From UBA8919 sp041658185 (GTDB lineage Bacteria > Elusimicrobiota > UBA8919), in assembly GCA_041658185.1 (NCBI GenBank), contig JBBAAR010000008.1:1-64000 (forward strand): DNA of 64,000 bases, given 5' to 3'. Below the pieces are notes generated by a model. It ran no database searches. It was given only the letters and a program-made list of their open reading frames with translations, and was not told the DNA's origin. Of this stretch, positions 40,509 through 48,616 are shown piece by piece. A program made the translations under genes and the position numbers. Each line of letters begins with the position of its first letter. The stretch's first letter is position 1.

Positions 40509-42251
40509 TTATCTTTCATACTCCGATTTCCGGAGAAACTCCATCTCCGCTTCTTTTTTCAAACCCGCCTGCGAAAGAATAACTCCGGCATTGACGGATG
40601 CGTCTGTATAATACGAAATCACAGTTTTTTCATAGTAATCAAGTTGGTTTTTAGGTTTTCTAAAAGGATAGAGTTCAAAAAGGAAACTGCCGCTGCTGAC
40701 CTTTTCCGCTTTTTGAATTGCAGTCGCATTTTTAATCACCCTGCAGCCCAGGCCCCGCGGGATAACATAATTTTCAAGCCCCGGATGCACGCCTTCGGTA
40801 AAAACGGGCTCTTTGTCCGATTTTTTAAGAAGCGCATCAACAGTAGAAACAGAATTTTCATTGTAAAAAATTTCGGGGTATTTCTGCTCGTATTCGGCAA
40901 TCCGCCAGGGCATAAATGAACTCAGAATTACTTTTACATCCCGCCGCATTTTTTCAACATTTTGAAAATAATTAACGGTAAAAATAGGTATGTCGGCGGT
41001 CATTAAAAGATAGGAATTTTCAGGAATTGAACGGAGCAGGTTTTTACCGTAATCGTGGGCAAGAAAATTGTTCCGCTTGTCTAAATGTTGAAAATTTTGG
41101 TAAAACAGAAATCCCGGCAAAATGAGAAAAAGCGGGGATAAAATACGGGAAAAAAGTACCTGTCCCTTTATTATATCCATAAGTCCGCCAATCCCCATAC
41201 CTATTATTAAGGCAATAAAAACAGAGGACAAAACGCAAGCCGGTTCAAGTATCACAAGTGAAAATTCATTGTTCGGCAGTCGGGAGAGTAATATAAAAAA
41301 CGGTCCGGTGAACAGGAAAAAAAAGAGCATTGTTTTTCCGAACCCGCCTTGAAGGTCTCTAAAACAGAAAAAAACACCGCTCGCCGTCAAAATAATGCCG
41401 AGCCGTCCGAATTGGTTCCTAAACAATTGCCAAAACATTTTTGCAGAATCTTTAAGCGTATTTCCGTGCGCCGCGCCGGAATGCCTGCTTGAAAGTTTGA
41501 CCGTGCCGTAGTCGGTCCTCATCAAAACATTCGCAAAACTGCTTATTGTCTGCGGATTGCCCCAGTTGTTTAACGGCTGTTGCTTCGCCCTTATAGGAAG
41601 GAAAATATAAACGGAAAAGCCGAGAAGAAAAAACAGCGAGAGGGAGAGCAATTTTACCTTTTTACGCTTTAATAAATAATAAATTATTCCTGGGAGTAAA
41701 AGCACAAGCGTATGGTGGTTTCCGAGACCCAAACCGAATAAGAAAGCGGCGAGGAGCGTGTAGTTGCCGGGCTTGTTCGGCTTAGTAGCAAGTAACAAAT
41801 AAACTATCAAAATGGCGAAAAGGGCGTTCATTGAGTATATTTCCGCCAAAATGGATTGCCGCCAAAAAGCAGTGGAAAACGCCAGCGTTAACGCAGATAT
41901 AAAGGCAGTGAAGGAAAGCGAAAAAAAGTGAAAAAAAGTGTTTGACGAACTGCTTTCATTCAATCTCGCCCACTTCCGTTCACTTCTTTTCACTATTAAA
42001 TAGACCATCATAACGGTTAATGAAGATGTAAAAGCGGAAAAAATGTTCAAACGGTAGCCGATGTTTCCGAAAGGAATTAGAATCGTCCATATTTTGCCGA
42101 GAATCACATAAACGGGATACCCCGGCGGATGTGCTATTCCCAGAGTAAAAGCAGAAGCGGTTAAATCACCTGCGTCCCTGAAAGGCGAAACGGAGGGGTA
42201 AAGAGTATAAAGATATGTTGAAAAACTGATTAAAAACAGAAAAATAGCCAT
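40509..42251 (-). CDS. DUF2723 GT-C-type membrane protein
   Basis: The 580-aa protein has about ten membrane helices followed by a soluble C-terminal part. The start LYTLYPSVSPFRDAGDLTAS, then AHPPGYPVYVILG, is typical of DUF2723 proteins, which resemble protein O-mannosyltransferases of the GT-C fold; the Asp in FRDAGDL would be the catalytic acid site. It probably moves a sugar from a lipid carrier to an exported acceptor. parS site 4 abuts its start codon and takes the place of an RBS. Confidence 0.78.
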   Translation of the reverse strand: MAIFLFLISFSTYLYTLYPSVSPFRDAGDLTASAFTLGIAHPPGYPVYVILGKIWTILIPFGNIGYRLNIFSAFTSSLTVMMVYLIVKRSERKWARLNESSSSNTFFHFFSLSFTAFISALTLAFSTAFWRQSILAEIYSMNALFAILIVYLLLATKPNKPGNYTLLAAFLFGLGLGNHHTLVLLLPGIIYYLLKRKKVKLLSLSLFFLLGFSVYIFLPIRAKQQPLNNWGNPQTISSFANVLMRTDYGTVKLSSRHSGAAHGNTLKDSAKMFWQLFRNQFGRLGIILTASGVFFCFRDLQGGFGKTMLFFFLFTGPFFILLSRLPNNEFSLVILEPACVLSSVFIALIIGMGIGGLMDIIKGQVLFSRILSPLFLILPGFLFYQNFQHLDKRNNFLAHDYGKNLLRSIPENSYLLMTADIPIFTVNYFQNVEKMRRDVKVILSSFMPWRIAEYEQKYPEIFYNENSVSTVDALLKKSDKEPVFTEGVHPGLENYVIPRGLGCRVIKNATAIQKAEKVSSGSFLFELYPFRKPKNQLDYYEKTVISYYTDASVNAGVILSQAGLKKEAEMEFLRKSEYER

Positions 42252-42267
42252 TGTTTCACGTGAAACA
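42252..42267. other. parS site 4, at a start codon
   Basis: TGTTTCACGTGAAACA ends next to the ATG of the DUF2723 gene on the minus strand. It marks the point where gene orientation changes from mostly minus to mostly plus. Confidence 0.95.
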
Positions 42268-42311
42268 TTAAATGATTTGGTATAATTGGAGACCGTTGAA
42301 AAACCTTGTTT

Positions 42312-42377
42312 TTGTAGGCACGGTCTATGACCGTGCTAATATGCCATAGACGGAGTACGAACAAAGTTCGTGTCTAC
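42312..42377. repeat. Palindromic intergenic repeat
   Basis: Outer ends TGTAGGCAC and GTGTCTACA are inverted; inside are GCACGGTC-TAT-GACCGTGC and ACGAAC-AAA-GTTCGT. It is the type of folded intergenic element common in environmental genomes. The gap 42268-42629 holds this, the promoter at 42515-42542 and no gene. Confidence 0.6.
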
Positions 42378-42514
42378 AATAAATATACCAAACACTTTTT
42401 CACCGGTATTATTATACAAAAAATTTAGTTTAATTCAAGTCCTGTTGGATTAAGATTCTCTATCTAATTGGGGCAAGCCCGCCAAAAACAAAAAATCGTT
42501 CTGCATTTTTTTTG

Positions 42515-42542
42515 TTGTATTTTTTCAAAAATTTTGTATAAT
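42515..42542 (+). promoter_or_regulatory. Promoter of the first TMTC-like gene
   Basis: -35 TTGTAT (42515-42520), -10 TATAAT (42537-42542), spacer 16. Confidence 0.55.
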
Positions 42543-42629
42543 TTTTTTAGATGGAAAAAGACTTTTTCGTTAGAAAAACCGGAAAAACAGGGGAAACCAG
42601 AACCGTCCCCGTATTGCGTTGAGAAATAT

Positions 42630-44840
42630 ATGAAAAAACGTTTAGAGAATACCGTCCCGAATCACCTCTGGAAACAATGGATTGCAATTGGGATAATAGT
42701 TTTGGCAACAACAGTTGTCTATTATAACTCACTAAAAGCACCGTTTATATTTGATGATATTGGAAAAATTGTTGAAAATCCCGATATAAACGATTTAAGA
42801 AATCTCAAAACAAAACTCATTTACCCTTATAGTAAGAATAAAATATGGGAGCGAAACGATCCATCCCGCCCAGTTACATATTTGACTTTTACACTAAATT
42901 ATTATTTTGGGAAATTAAATACTTTCGGTTATCATCTATTTAATCTGCTCATACATATATTTAATGCGATTCTGCTGTTCTTTTTGACAAAAAAAATGAT
43001 ATTGTATCTCTGTAAGAAAGATTCTGTTGTTTTCTCTTTTTTTGTGGCATTGTTTTTTGCCGTTCATCCAATCAACACAGCCGCAGTAACGTATATTTTT
43101 AGTCGTTCCGATGTTTTAGCTACTTTTTTTTATATTTCATCTTTAATGTTATTTATAAAAACACGAGAAGTGACTTCGGACTTTGGACATCGGACACTTT
43201 TATACATTTTATCATTAGTGTGTTTTATATTAGCCCTTTTCTCAAAGCAAATAGCAGTAACTTTGCCTGCGATAGTGCTGGCTTTTGATTATATTTTCCT
43301 GAACGATTTCAGTGCAAAAAAAACTCTTGAAAAAAAATATTATCACATACCGTTCTGGATTCTACTGATTGCGTATTTATTATTCCGATATTTTTATTTT
43401 GGCGGGCTGGGAGATGTAGAAGCAGAGACAAAAGATACTTGGAATAGATATTCCTATTTAATTATTCAGCCATACATAATTTTAAAGTATTTAAAACTGT
43501 TGCTTATTCCTATCGGACTTTGCATAGACCATCTAATCAGCCCTGTAAAAACATTGGAATTAAAAACAATAATATCTTTTTTGTCTCTTGCGGTAATATT
43601 CCGGTTAACTTACAGGACTTATAAAAAGAAAACAGATATTTCAAAGATAATTCTATTTTGTGTGTTGTGGTTTTTTATAATTTTATCTCCGACATCCAGT
43701 TTTTTTCCTACCACCAGTGCATTAGTTGAGAACCGGCTGTATATTTCAGGTATTGGATTTTATTTTTTTATTACTTTTTTGTATTTTAAAATATTTAAGA
43801 TAGATTTTGCACTTGCGCAGGAGTTGAATTTAACCCGGAATTGGATTTTATTTAGTGTTATAATGCTTCATATTTCCCTGCTTGGTTATGGGACAATAAA
43901 ACGAAATCAACTTTATCAAAATCCTATATTACTATGGCAGGATGTTATTTCAAAATATCCTAATAATCCAAGAGCATATACCAATCTCGGACTTTTATTG
44001 GAAAAGTTAAACAGATTTACAGAAGCGGAGAAAGAATACAGGGAGGCGATAAGGATAAATCCGAATGCTGAAAAAGCGCACAACAATCTCGGCGGTTTAT
44101 TGTGTAATTCAAAAAGATTTAAAGAAGCAGAGAGAGAATTCAGAGAGGCAATAAGAATAAATCCAAATAATGCAGGAGTGCACTACAATTTCGGACTTTT
44201 ATTGTATACTTCAAAGAGATTTAAAGAGGCAGAGAGAGAATTCAGGGCGGCAATAAGAATAAATCCAAATTATTTAGAGGCGCACAACAATCTCGGCGGT
44301 TTATTGTATAATTCAAAAAGATTTGAAGAAGCAGAGAGAGAATTCAGGGCGGCAATAAGAATAAATCCAAATTATTCAGAGGCGCACTACAATTTCGGAC
44401 TTTTATTGTATACTTCAAAGAGATTTAAAGAGGCAGAGAGAGAATTCAGGGCGGCAATAAGAATAAATCCAAATTATTTAGAGGCGCACAACAATCTCGG
44501 CGGTTTATTGTATAATTCAAAAAGATTTAAAGAAGCAGAGAGAGAATTCAGGGCGGCAATAAGAATAAATCCAAATTATTCAGAGGCGCACAACAATCTC
44601 GGAATTTTATTGGTAAGGTTAAACAAATTGGAAGAAGCAGAAAAAGAATTCAGGGAAGCGATAAGGATAATGCCGAATAATACAGAAGCACACTACAATT
44701 TAGGCAATTTGTATTATGAACTGAAAGAATATAACAAGGCACTTCGAAAATTTGAAACTGCTTTAAGATTGTCACCAGACAATCAATTTATTCAAGATAA
44801 AATCAAGTTGTTACGTCAATTAACGATGGAGAGGAAGTAA
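42630..44840 (+). CDS. TMTC-like membrane protein with eight TPR repeats
   Basis: I start at ATG 42630 because the promoter lies inside the longer open frame, which begins with a TTG. The 736-aa protein has about ten membrane helices in its first 430 residues, with the loop FIFDDIGKIVENPDI and later RPVTYLTFTLNYYFG, as in TMTC/PMT-like GT-C proteins, and ends with eight 34-residue TPR units. TPRs 3-6 are nearly identical and show a 204-bp DNA period. It probably O-glycosylates exported proteins, with the TPRs binding partners. It is a distant paralogue of the gene at 48617. Confidence 0.8.
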   Translation: MKKRLENTVPNHLWKQWIAIGIIVLATTVVYYNSLKAPFIFDDIGKIVENPDINDLRNLKTKLIYPYSKNKIWERNDPSRPVTYLTFTLNYYFGKLNTFGYHLFNLLIHIFNAILLFFLTKKMILYLCKKDSVVFSFFVALFFAVHPINTAAVTYIFSRSDVLATFFYISSLMLFIKTREVTSDFGHRTLLYILSLVCFILALFSKQIAVTLPAIVLAFDYIFLNDFSAKKTLEKKYYHIPFWILLIAYLLFRYFYFGGLGDVEAETKDTWNRYSYLIIQPYIILKYLKLLLIPIGLCIDHLISPVKTLELKTIISFLSLAVIFRLTYRTYKKKTDISKIILFCVLWFFIILSPTSSFFPTTSALVENRLYISGIGFYFFITFLYFKIFKIDFALAQELNLTRNWILFSVIMLHISLLGYGTIKRNQLYQNPILLWQDVISKYPNNPRAYTNLGLLLEKLNRFTEAEKEYREAIRINPNAEKAHNNLGGLLCNSKRFKEAEREFREAIRINPNNAGVHYNFGLLLYTSKRFKEAEREFRAAIRINPNYLEAHNNLGGLLYNSKRFEEAEREFRAAIRINPNYSEAHYNFGLLLYTSKRFKEAEREFRAAIRINPNYLEAHNNLGGLLYNSKRFKEAEREFRAAIRINPNYSEAHNNLGILLVRLNKLEEAEKEFREAIRIMPNNTEAHYNLGNLYYELKEYNKALRKFETALRLSPDNQFIQDKIKLLRQLTMERK
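44181..44588 (+). repeat. Two near-identical 204-bp units coding for TPR pairs
   Basis: 44181-44384 and 44385-44588 are almost identical at DNA level, each coding for two TPRs. The match at synonymous positions indicates recent duplication or gene conversion. Confidence 0.9.
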
Positions 44841-44910
44841 GAAACATAGTTGCAGACGAGATAAAAATGCAAGGAATGAAAGTAAAAGGCAACGTTTAAA
44901 AATTTGCGGG

Positions 44911-44938
44911 TTGTTTTTGTGGATAACGTCCTTACAAT
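44911..44938 (+). promoter_or_regulatory. Promoter with a DnaA box in its spacer
   Basis: -35 TTGTTT (44911-44916), -10 TACAAT (44933-44938), spacer 16. The spacer contains TGTGGATAA (44918-44926), the complement of the perfect DnaA box TTATCCACA. It precedes the nitroreductase gene. Confidence 0.5.
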
Positions 44939-45003
44939 ATTAATTATGGATCGGTTAAATCTTTAAAATCTACAATTTTTAATTTATTTTTTGGGAGGAT
45001 TCT

Positions 45004-45657
45004 ATGAAAAGTAAATTGGTTTTATGCGTTCAGGTGTTGTTTGCGGTTGCTGTCATTTCGGGTTCGGCTGTTTTCGGTCAGGAGTTAAAAACGATAAAAC
45101 TTCCCGCTCCTCAAATGAACGGCGGAAAACCTCTTATGCAGGCGTTAAAAGAAAGAAAAACCGGCAGGGAATTCAGCAATAAAAAAATTCCTGTTCAGAC
45201 GCTGTCAAATTTACTCTGGGCGGCTGACGGGATAAATCGTCCCGACGGTAAGCGTACGGCTCCTTCGGCGATGAATATGCAGGAAATAGATATTTATGCG
45301 GCGATGTCGGACGGTCTTTATCTTTATGACGCAAAGCAAAATTCACTGAAAATGATTTTTTCGGAGGATATTCGCGCGTTAACCGGTTCCCAGCCGTTCG
45401 TAAAAGAAGTTCCGTTAAATCTTATTTATGTTGCGGACATTTCCAAATTTGGCAATACTCCGGAAAAAGATGTCTATCTTTACGTCGGCGCGGACACCGG
45501 TTTCATCAGCCAGAATGTTTATCTTTTTTGCGCATCCGAGGGTCTGGCGACGGTCGTGCGCGGATACGTGGATAAACCTGCTCTGGAGAAAAAAATGAAT
45601 CTGAATAAAAATCAAAAAGTGATTCTTGCGCAGTCCGTCGGATATCCTGAAAAATAA
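45004..45657 (+). CDS. Exported SagB/nitroreductase-like FMN protein
   Basis: The 217-aa protein has a signal peptide (cut near residue 25, VFGQ) and a nitroreductase/SagB-like domain: ERKTGREFS FMN-phosphate contacts, RTAPSAMNMQEIDIYA, and GFISQNVYLFCASEGLATVV. It likely binds FMN and works outside the cytoplasm as an oxidoreductase; substrate unknown. TTGGGAGGA precedes the ATG. It is convergent with corA. Confidence 0.82.
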   Translation: MKSKLVLCVQVLFAVAVISGSAVFGQELKTIKLPAPQMNGGKPLMQALKERKTGREFSNKKIPVQTLSNLLWAADGINRPDGKRTAPSAMNMQEIDIYAAMSDGLYLYDAKQNSLKMIFSEDIRALTGSQPFVKEVPLNLIYVADISKFGNTPEKDVYLYVGADTGFISQNVYLFCASEGLATVVRGYVDKPALEKKMNLNKNQKVILAQSVGYPEK

Positions 45658-45719
45658 ATGGATGGAGTTAATAAAGAGGGCATTGCTGTAGAGAAGAAAA
45701 GCAGCCGGCCGGAGCATTT

Positions 45720-46697
45720 CTAAATCCACTTCATTTTTTTAAGTATATAATAAGCGCCAATTCCTATAAGTACCAATCCTAACGTAAAAAGTAGATACGA
45801 GAATATCCAATTCGTGTTGGTGGTACCGGTAATCATGGACCATTCGGACATCCCGCCGATTCCTGTGATAACGGTCAGCGGCATGAAAACAGTCATAATA
45901 GCTGTAAGCCGCTTGATAACATCGTTCATTTTATAAGATGAAATTGAAAGTTGCGCATCTAATGTATCCCGCCCCATTTCGTTATATTCTTTAATCTTAT
46001 TTCTGATTTTCTCGGCGTGATTGATTACATCATTGAAATACGCGATGCTATTTTCGGAGAAATATCCGTGCTTGAAACACAGGATGTCCGACAGCACTTC
46101 AATCTGGGGCAACAGAACACGTTTCATTAAAGACAAGTTTCTTTTAATCCGGTAGATGTCATTAATCGTATCATGTTCCGTAAGACTGAACACCTCTTTT
46201 TCAGTTTCATTAAGTTTTTTCCGCAAACTTGAGAGTACCGGATAGTAGGAATCAATCATAGTATCAAGAATATGCTGAACGATAAAATCAGTTCCCTTTA
46301 AAAAGTGGGGATAATTATTTCTGAATTTTTTTTTCAGCTCCGGTATGAACGGCACGGGTTTCAGGTGATTGGTTACTATGAAATTTTTCCCGACGAAAAA
46401 ATCAACTTCCCAAGTTGCCACGCGAGAGTCCTCCTCATGATAGACCAGTGAATGAAAAACGCCGAACAGGTACGTATCATAATCGTCAATCTTCGGATGG
46501 TCAACGAATACTTGGCAGTCCTCCACCGTTAACGGGTGAAATTTGAACAAATCCAGAAGCACCTTTCTTGTTTCTTCCGGAGTCGGGGCATACAGGTCTA
46601 CCCATAAAATCCCGGACGCTACCGGATGTATCTTTTTTAGTTCCTCAATCGGCATCTCTCTTGTTTCTTTACCGTCATTATAAAGTATTTCAATCAT
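45720..46697 (-). CDS. corA: CorA-family metal ion transporter with GMS in place of GMN
   Basis: The 325-aa protein has the CorA layout: a soluble N-terminal domain with long helices and two C-terminal membrane helices. The selectivity motif, normally GMN, reads GGMSEWSM near 44 residues from the end, so Asn is replaced by Ser. CorA channels carry Mg2+, Co2+ or Ni2+; the altered motif may change selectivity. The cytoplasmic Lys end KKMKWI is typical. Confidence 0.85.
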   Translation of the reverse strand: MIEILYNDGKETREMPIEELKKIHPVASGILWVDLYAPTPEETRKVLLDLFKFHPLTVEDCQVFVDHPKIDDYDTYLFGVFHSLVYHEEDSRVATWEVDFFVGKNFIVTNHLKPVPFIPELKKKFRNNYPHFLKGTDFIVQHILDTMIDSYYPVLSSLRKKLNETEKEVFSLTEHDTINDIYRIKRNLSLMKRVLLPQIEVLSDILCFKHGYFSENSIAYFNDVINHAEKIRNKIKEYNEMGRDTLDAQLSISSYKMNDVIKRLTAIMTVFMPLTVITGIGGMSEWSMITGTTNTNWIFSYLLFTLGLVLIGIGAYYILKKMKWI

Positions 46698-46716
46698 ACG
46701 AGCACCCTCCCTATCA

Positions 46717-47628
46717 TCATTTTTCGTTAAGCCAGGCGGTTTCCAAGTCGGACATATTCTTGAATTCCGATTGATAGCCCCAGAACAACGCCTCGTCGGT
46801 GTTTTCCGTCTCGCGCAGTTTAGTCAAAAAATTATAAAACTTTTCTTTCGGATATTTTGCAAGTAAAAAGCCGGTCAGTGATTCCGCCTGAGAATACCAG
46901 ATATTAACTTTTTCCGCCGTTGCGGTCTCAAAATCAAATGCCAGAAATTCGCTCAACGTCAGCCGCTTGGTTTTGTCAAACGGCGGTTTTTTTATTTTTA
47001 TATCTAAATTTTTGGTTTCTTCATACATCGCAAGCCCTTCATTTATCCATTTTGTTACCTTCGTCGCTTTTTCTCCCATAAAATCGTTGAAAATAAGATG
47101 TGTTATTTCGTGAGGTAGAATATATGATAAATGTTTTCCTTCAAAAGTGTAAATTTTTCTGTTAGTAGCGAATCCGCCCGACCATTCCGGCCGTTTCGTG
47201 TTTTCTTTGTATGATTGTGCATCGGGATAAATGTAAATTAAAAATCTTTCCGGCGGGTTGAAATTATAAAGGTTTGTGTCGGAAATTACCGTTCCGTAAA
47301 TTTTTTCAACCTGTTGTGCGAGGTCTTTAAGCGACGGTTCGTTCGTTGAATGAACGGTAAAATGTGTTGCATAAATTTGAGATAAGCCGTCGGGTAGAGT
47401 GGGGGTGATTTCCTCCGCCGAAACGGTGTCCGTCTTAAATCTCTGCTGCGAGTTAATCTGTTCTTTTAATGTCTGTAATTCTTCCTCTTTTTGTTTTGTG
47501 ATTCTTTCGTTTTTTATATCAATGAATTTGGAAACCGCCATCAGGAAAAACCAAAGATAAATCGCCAGAACAATTCCGATTGTTGCCAGCCAGTAAGACC
47601 GCTCTGCCGAAATGCCGAAAAGTTTCAC
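46717..47628 (-). CDS. Membrane-anchored gluzincin-like (Peptidase MA) protein
   Basis: I start at GTG 47628 because the only upstream start, TTG 47664, lies inside the promoter. The 303-aa protein has one N-terminal membrane helix (YWLATIGIVLAIYLWFFLMA), a coiled-coil stretch, and a Peptidase_MA-like domain with HEITH in LPHEITHLIFNDF and a downstream NEGLAMYEE supplying the third ligand. It should be a zinc protease facing the periplasm. The predicted mRNA is leaderless. It is followed by corA on the same strand. Confidence 0.75.
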   Translation of the reverse strand: MKLFGISAERSYWLATIGIVLAIYLWFFLMAVSKFIDIKNERITKQKEEELQTLKEQINSQQRFKTDTVSAEEITPTLPDGLSQIYATHFTVHSTNEPSLKDLAQQVEKIYGTVISDTNLYNFNPPERFLIYIYPDAQSYKENTKRPEWSGGFATNRKIYTFEGKHLSYILPHEITHLIFNDFMGEKATKVTKWINEGLAMYEETKNLDIKIKKPPFDKTKRLTLSEFLAFDFETATAEKVNIWYSQAESLTGFLLAKYPKEKFYNFLTKLRETENTDEALFWGYQSEFKNMSDLETAWLNEK

Positions 47629-47635
47629 AAAAGCG

Positions 47636-47664
47636 ATTATACAATAAAACTTGATTTTTAACAA
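47636..47664 (-). promoter_or_regulatory. Promoter of the peptidase gene
   Basis: Minus strand -35 TTGTTA (47659-47664), -10 TATAAT (47636-47641), spacer 17. It overlaps the divergent plus-strand promoter. Confidence 0.6.
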
Positions 47665-47679
47665 GTGATTTGATATAAT
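47651..47679 (+). promoter_or_regulatory. Promoter of the metallo-beta-lactamase-fold gene
   Basis: -35 TTGATT (47651-47656), -10 TATAAT (47674-47679), spacer 17. Confidence 0.65.
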
Positions 47680-47700
47680 AAAAATAAGGTTAGCAACAAG

Positions 47701-47738
47701 TATTCAACTACTTCCGTAGTTGCGAAAGTAGTTGAATA
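47701..47738 (+). terminator. Perfect hairpin in the leader of the metallo-beta-lactamase-fold gene
   Basis: TATTCAACTACTT and AAGTAGTTGAATA form a 13-bp stem, followed by GGTTTTATTTTA. It lies between promoter and start codon and could attenuate transcription. Confidence 0.5.
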
Positions 47739-47770
47739 GGTTTTATTTTACCGACGATAAGAGGTATTTT

Positions 47771-48610
47771 ATGATTGTCAAATTTTGGGGTGCAAGGGGT
47801 TCTATTCCTGTTTCGGGAAAAGAATATTTGAAGTACGGCGGCTCAACTACCTGCGTTGAAATCACGACGAAAAACGGCGAAACAATAATAATTGATGCCG
47901 GTACGGGTATCAGAAAATTAGGCATAAAAATCGCCGCAGAAAAAAGAAAAAATATAAATTTGATTTTTACTCACGCGCACTGGGACCATATAATGGGTTT
48001 TCCGTTTTTTAAACCTCTCTATGCGAAAGAAACAAAAATAAAAATGTTCGGTTGTCCGTTTTCACAGGAATCGGTAAAAGATTTATTTTCCGAGACGATG
48101 CACCCGCCGTACTTTCCGGTTAACTTCAACGATATAAAAGCGAAAATATCATATAGCAAATCATGTGAAAGAAAATTCTTGATAGACACTGTTGAAATCA
48201 CGCCTATCCCGTTAAGTCATCCGAATTCCGGGCTTGGCTATAAGTTCACTGAAGACGGTAAATCGTTTGTTTTTCTGACGGATAACGAACTTACTTACAG
48301 GCACAAAGGCGGGTTGGATTTTGCCGGTTATGTCAAATTTTGCAAGAATGCGGATTTATTAGTTCACGATGCGGAGTTCACCGGGAAGGAATATAAATTC
48401 ACAAAAACTTGGGGACATACCGTTTTTAATGATGCCTTGCGGCTTGCACTTTATGCCGATGTTAAAAAATTTATTTTATGGCATCATAATCAGGAAAGAA
48501 CCGATATCGCATTAAATAAAATAGTTGCCGCTTGCAGAAAGATAATAGAAAAAAGCGGAAAAAGTTTAAATTGTTCTGCTGCCCGGGAAGGGACGGAGAT
48601 AAAACTGTGA
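47771..48610 (+). CDS. Metallo-beta-lactamase-fold hydrolase
   Basis: I start at ATG 47771 with GAGGT upstream. The 279-aa protein starts MIVKFWGARGSIPVSG, as in a widespread group of phosphodiesterase/RNase Z-like proteins, and has the metal motif THAHWDH (HxHxDH) and later HDAEF. Function is probably hydrolysis of a phosphodiester or similar; substrate unknown. The gene precedes the second TMTC-like gene by 6 bases. Confidence 0.85.
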   Translation: MIVKFWGARGSIPVSGKEYLKYGGSTTCVEITTKNGETIIIDAGTGIRKLGIKIAAEKRKNINLIFTHAHWDHIMGFPFFKPLYAKETKIKMFGCPFSQESVKDLFSETMHPPYFPVNFNDIKAKISYSKSCERKFLIDTVEITPIPLSHPNSGLGYKFTEDGKSFVFLTDNELTYRHKGGLDFAGYVKFCKNADLLVHDAEFTGKEYKFTKTWGHTVFNDALRLALYADVKKFILWHHNQERTDIALNKIVAACRKIIEKSGKSLNCSAAREGTEIKL

Positions 48611-48616
48611 TTTTAT

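Noticed and set aside
40491..40919. Plus-strand open frame starting MFHVKQ
   Set aside because: Its start is parS site 3 and the rest is antisense to the DUF2723 gene.
42468..42629. N-terminal extension of the first TMTC-like protein from a TTG start
   Set aside because: A promoter lies within this stretch and the extension has no RBS or conserved content.
43970..44800. Regular DNA repeats that could be mistaken for a CRISPR array
   Set aside because: The period is 102/204 bp and in frame; they encode TPR units.
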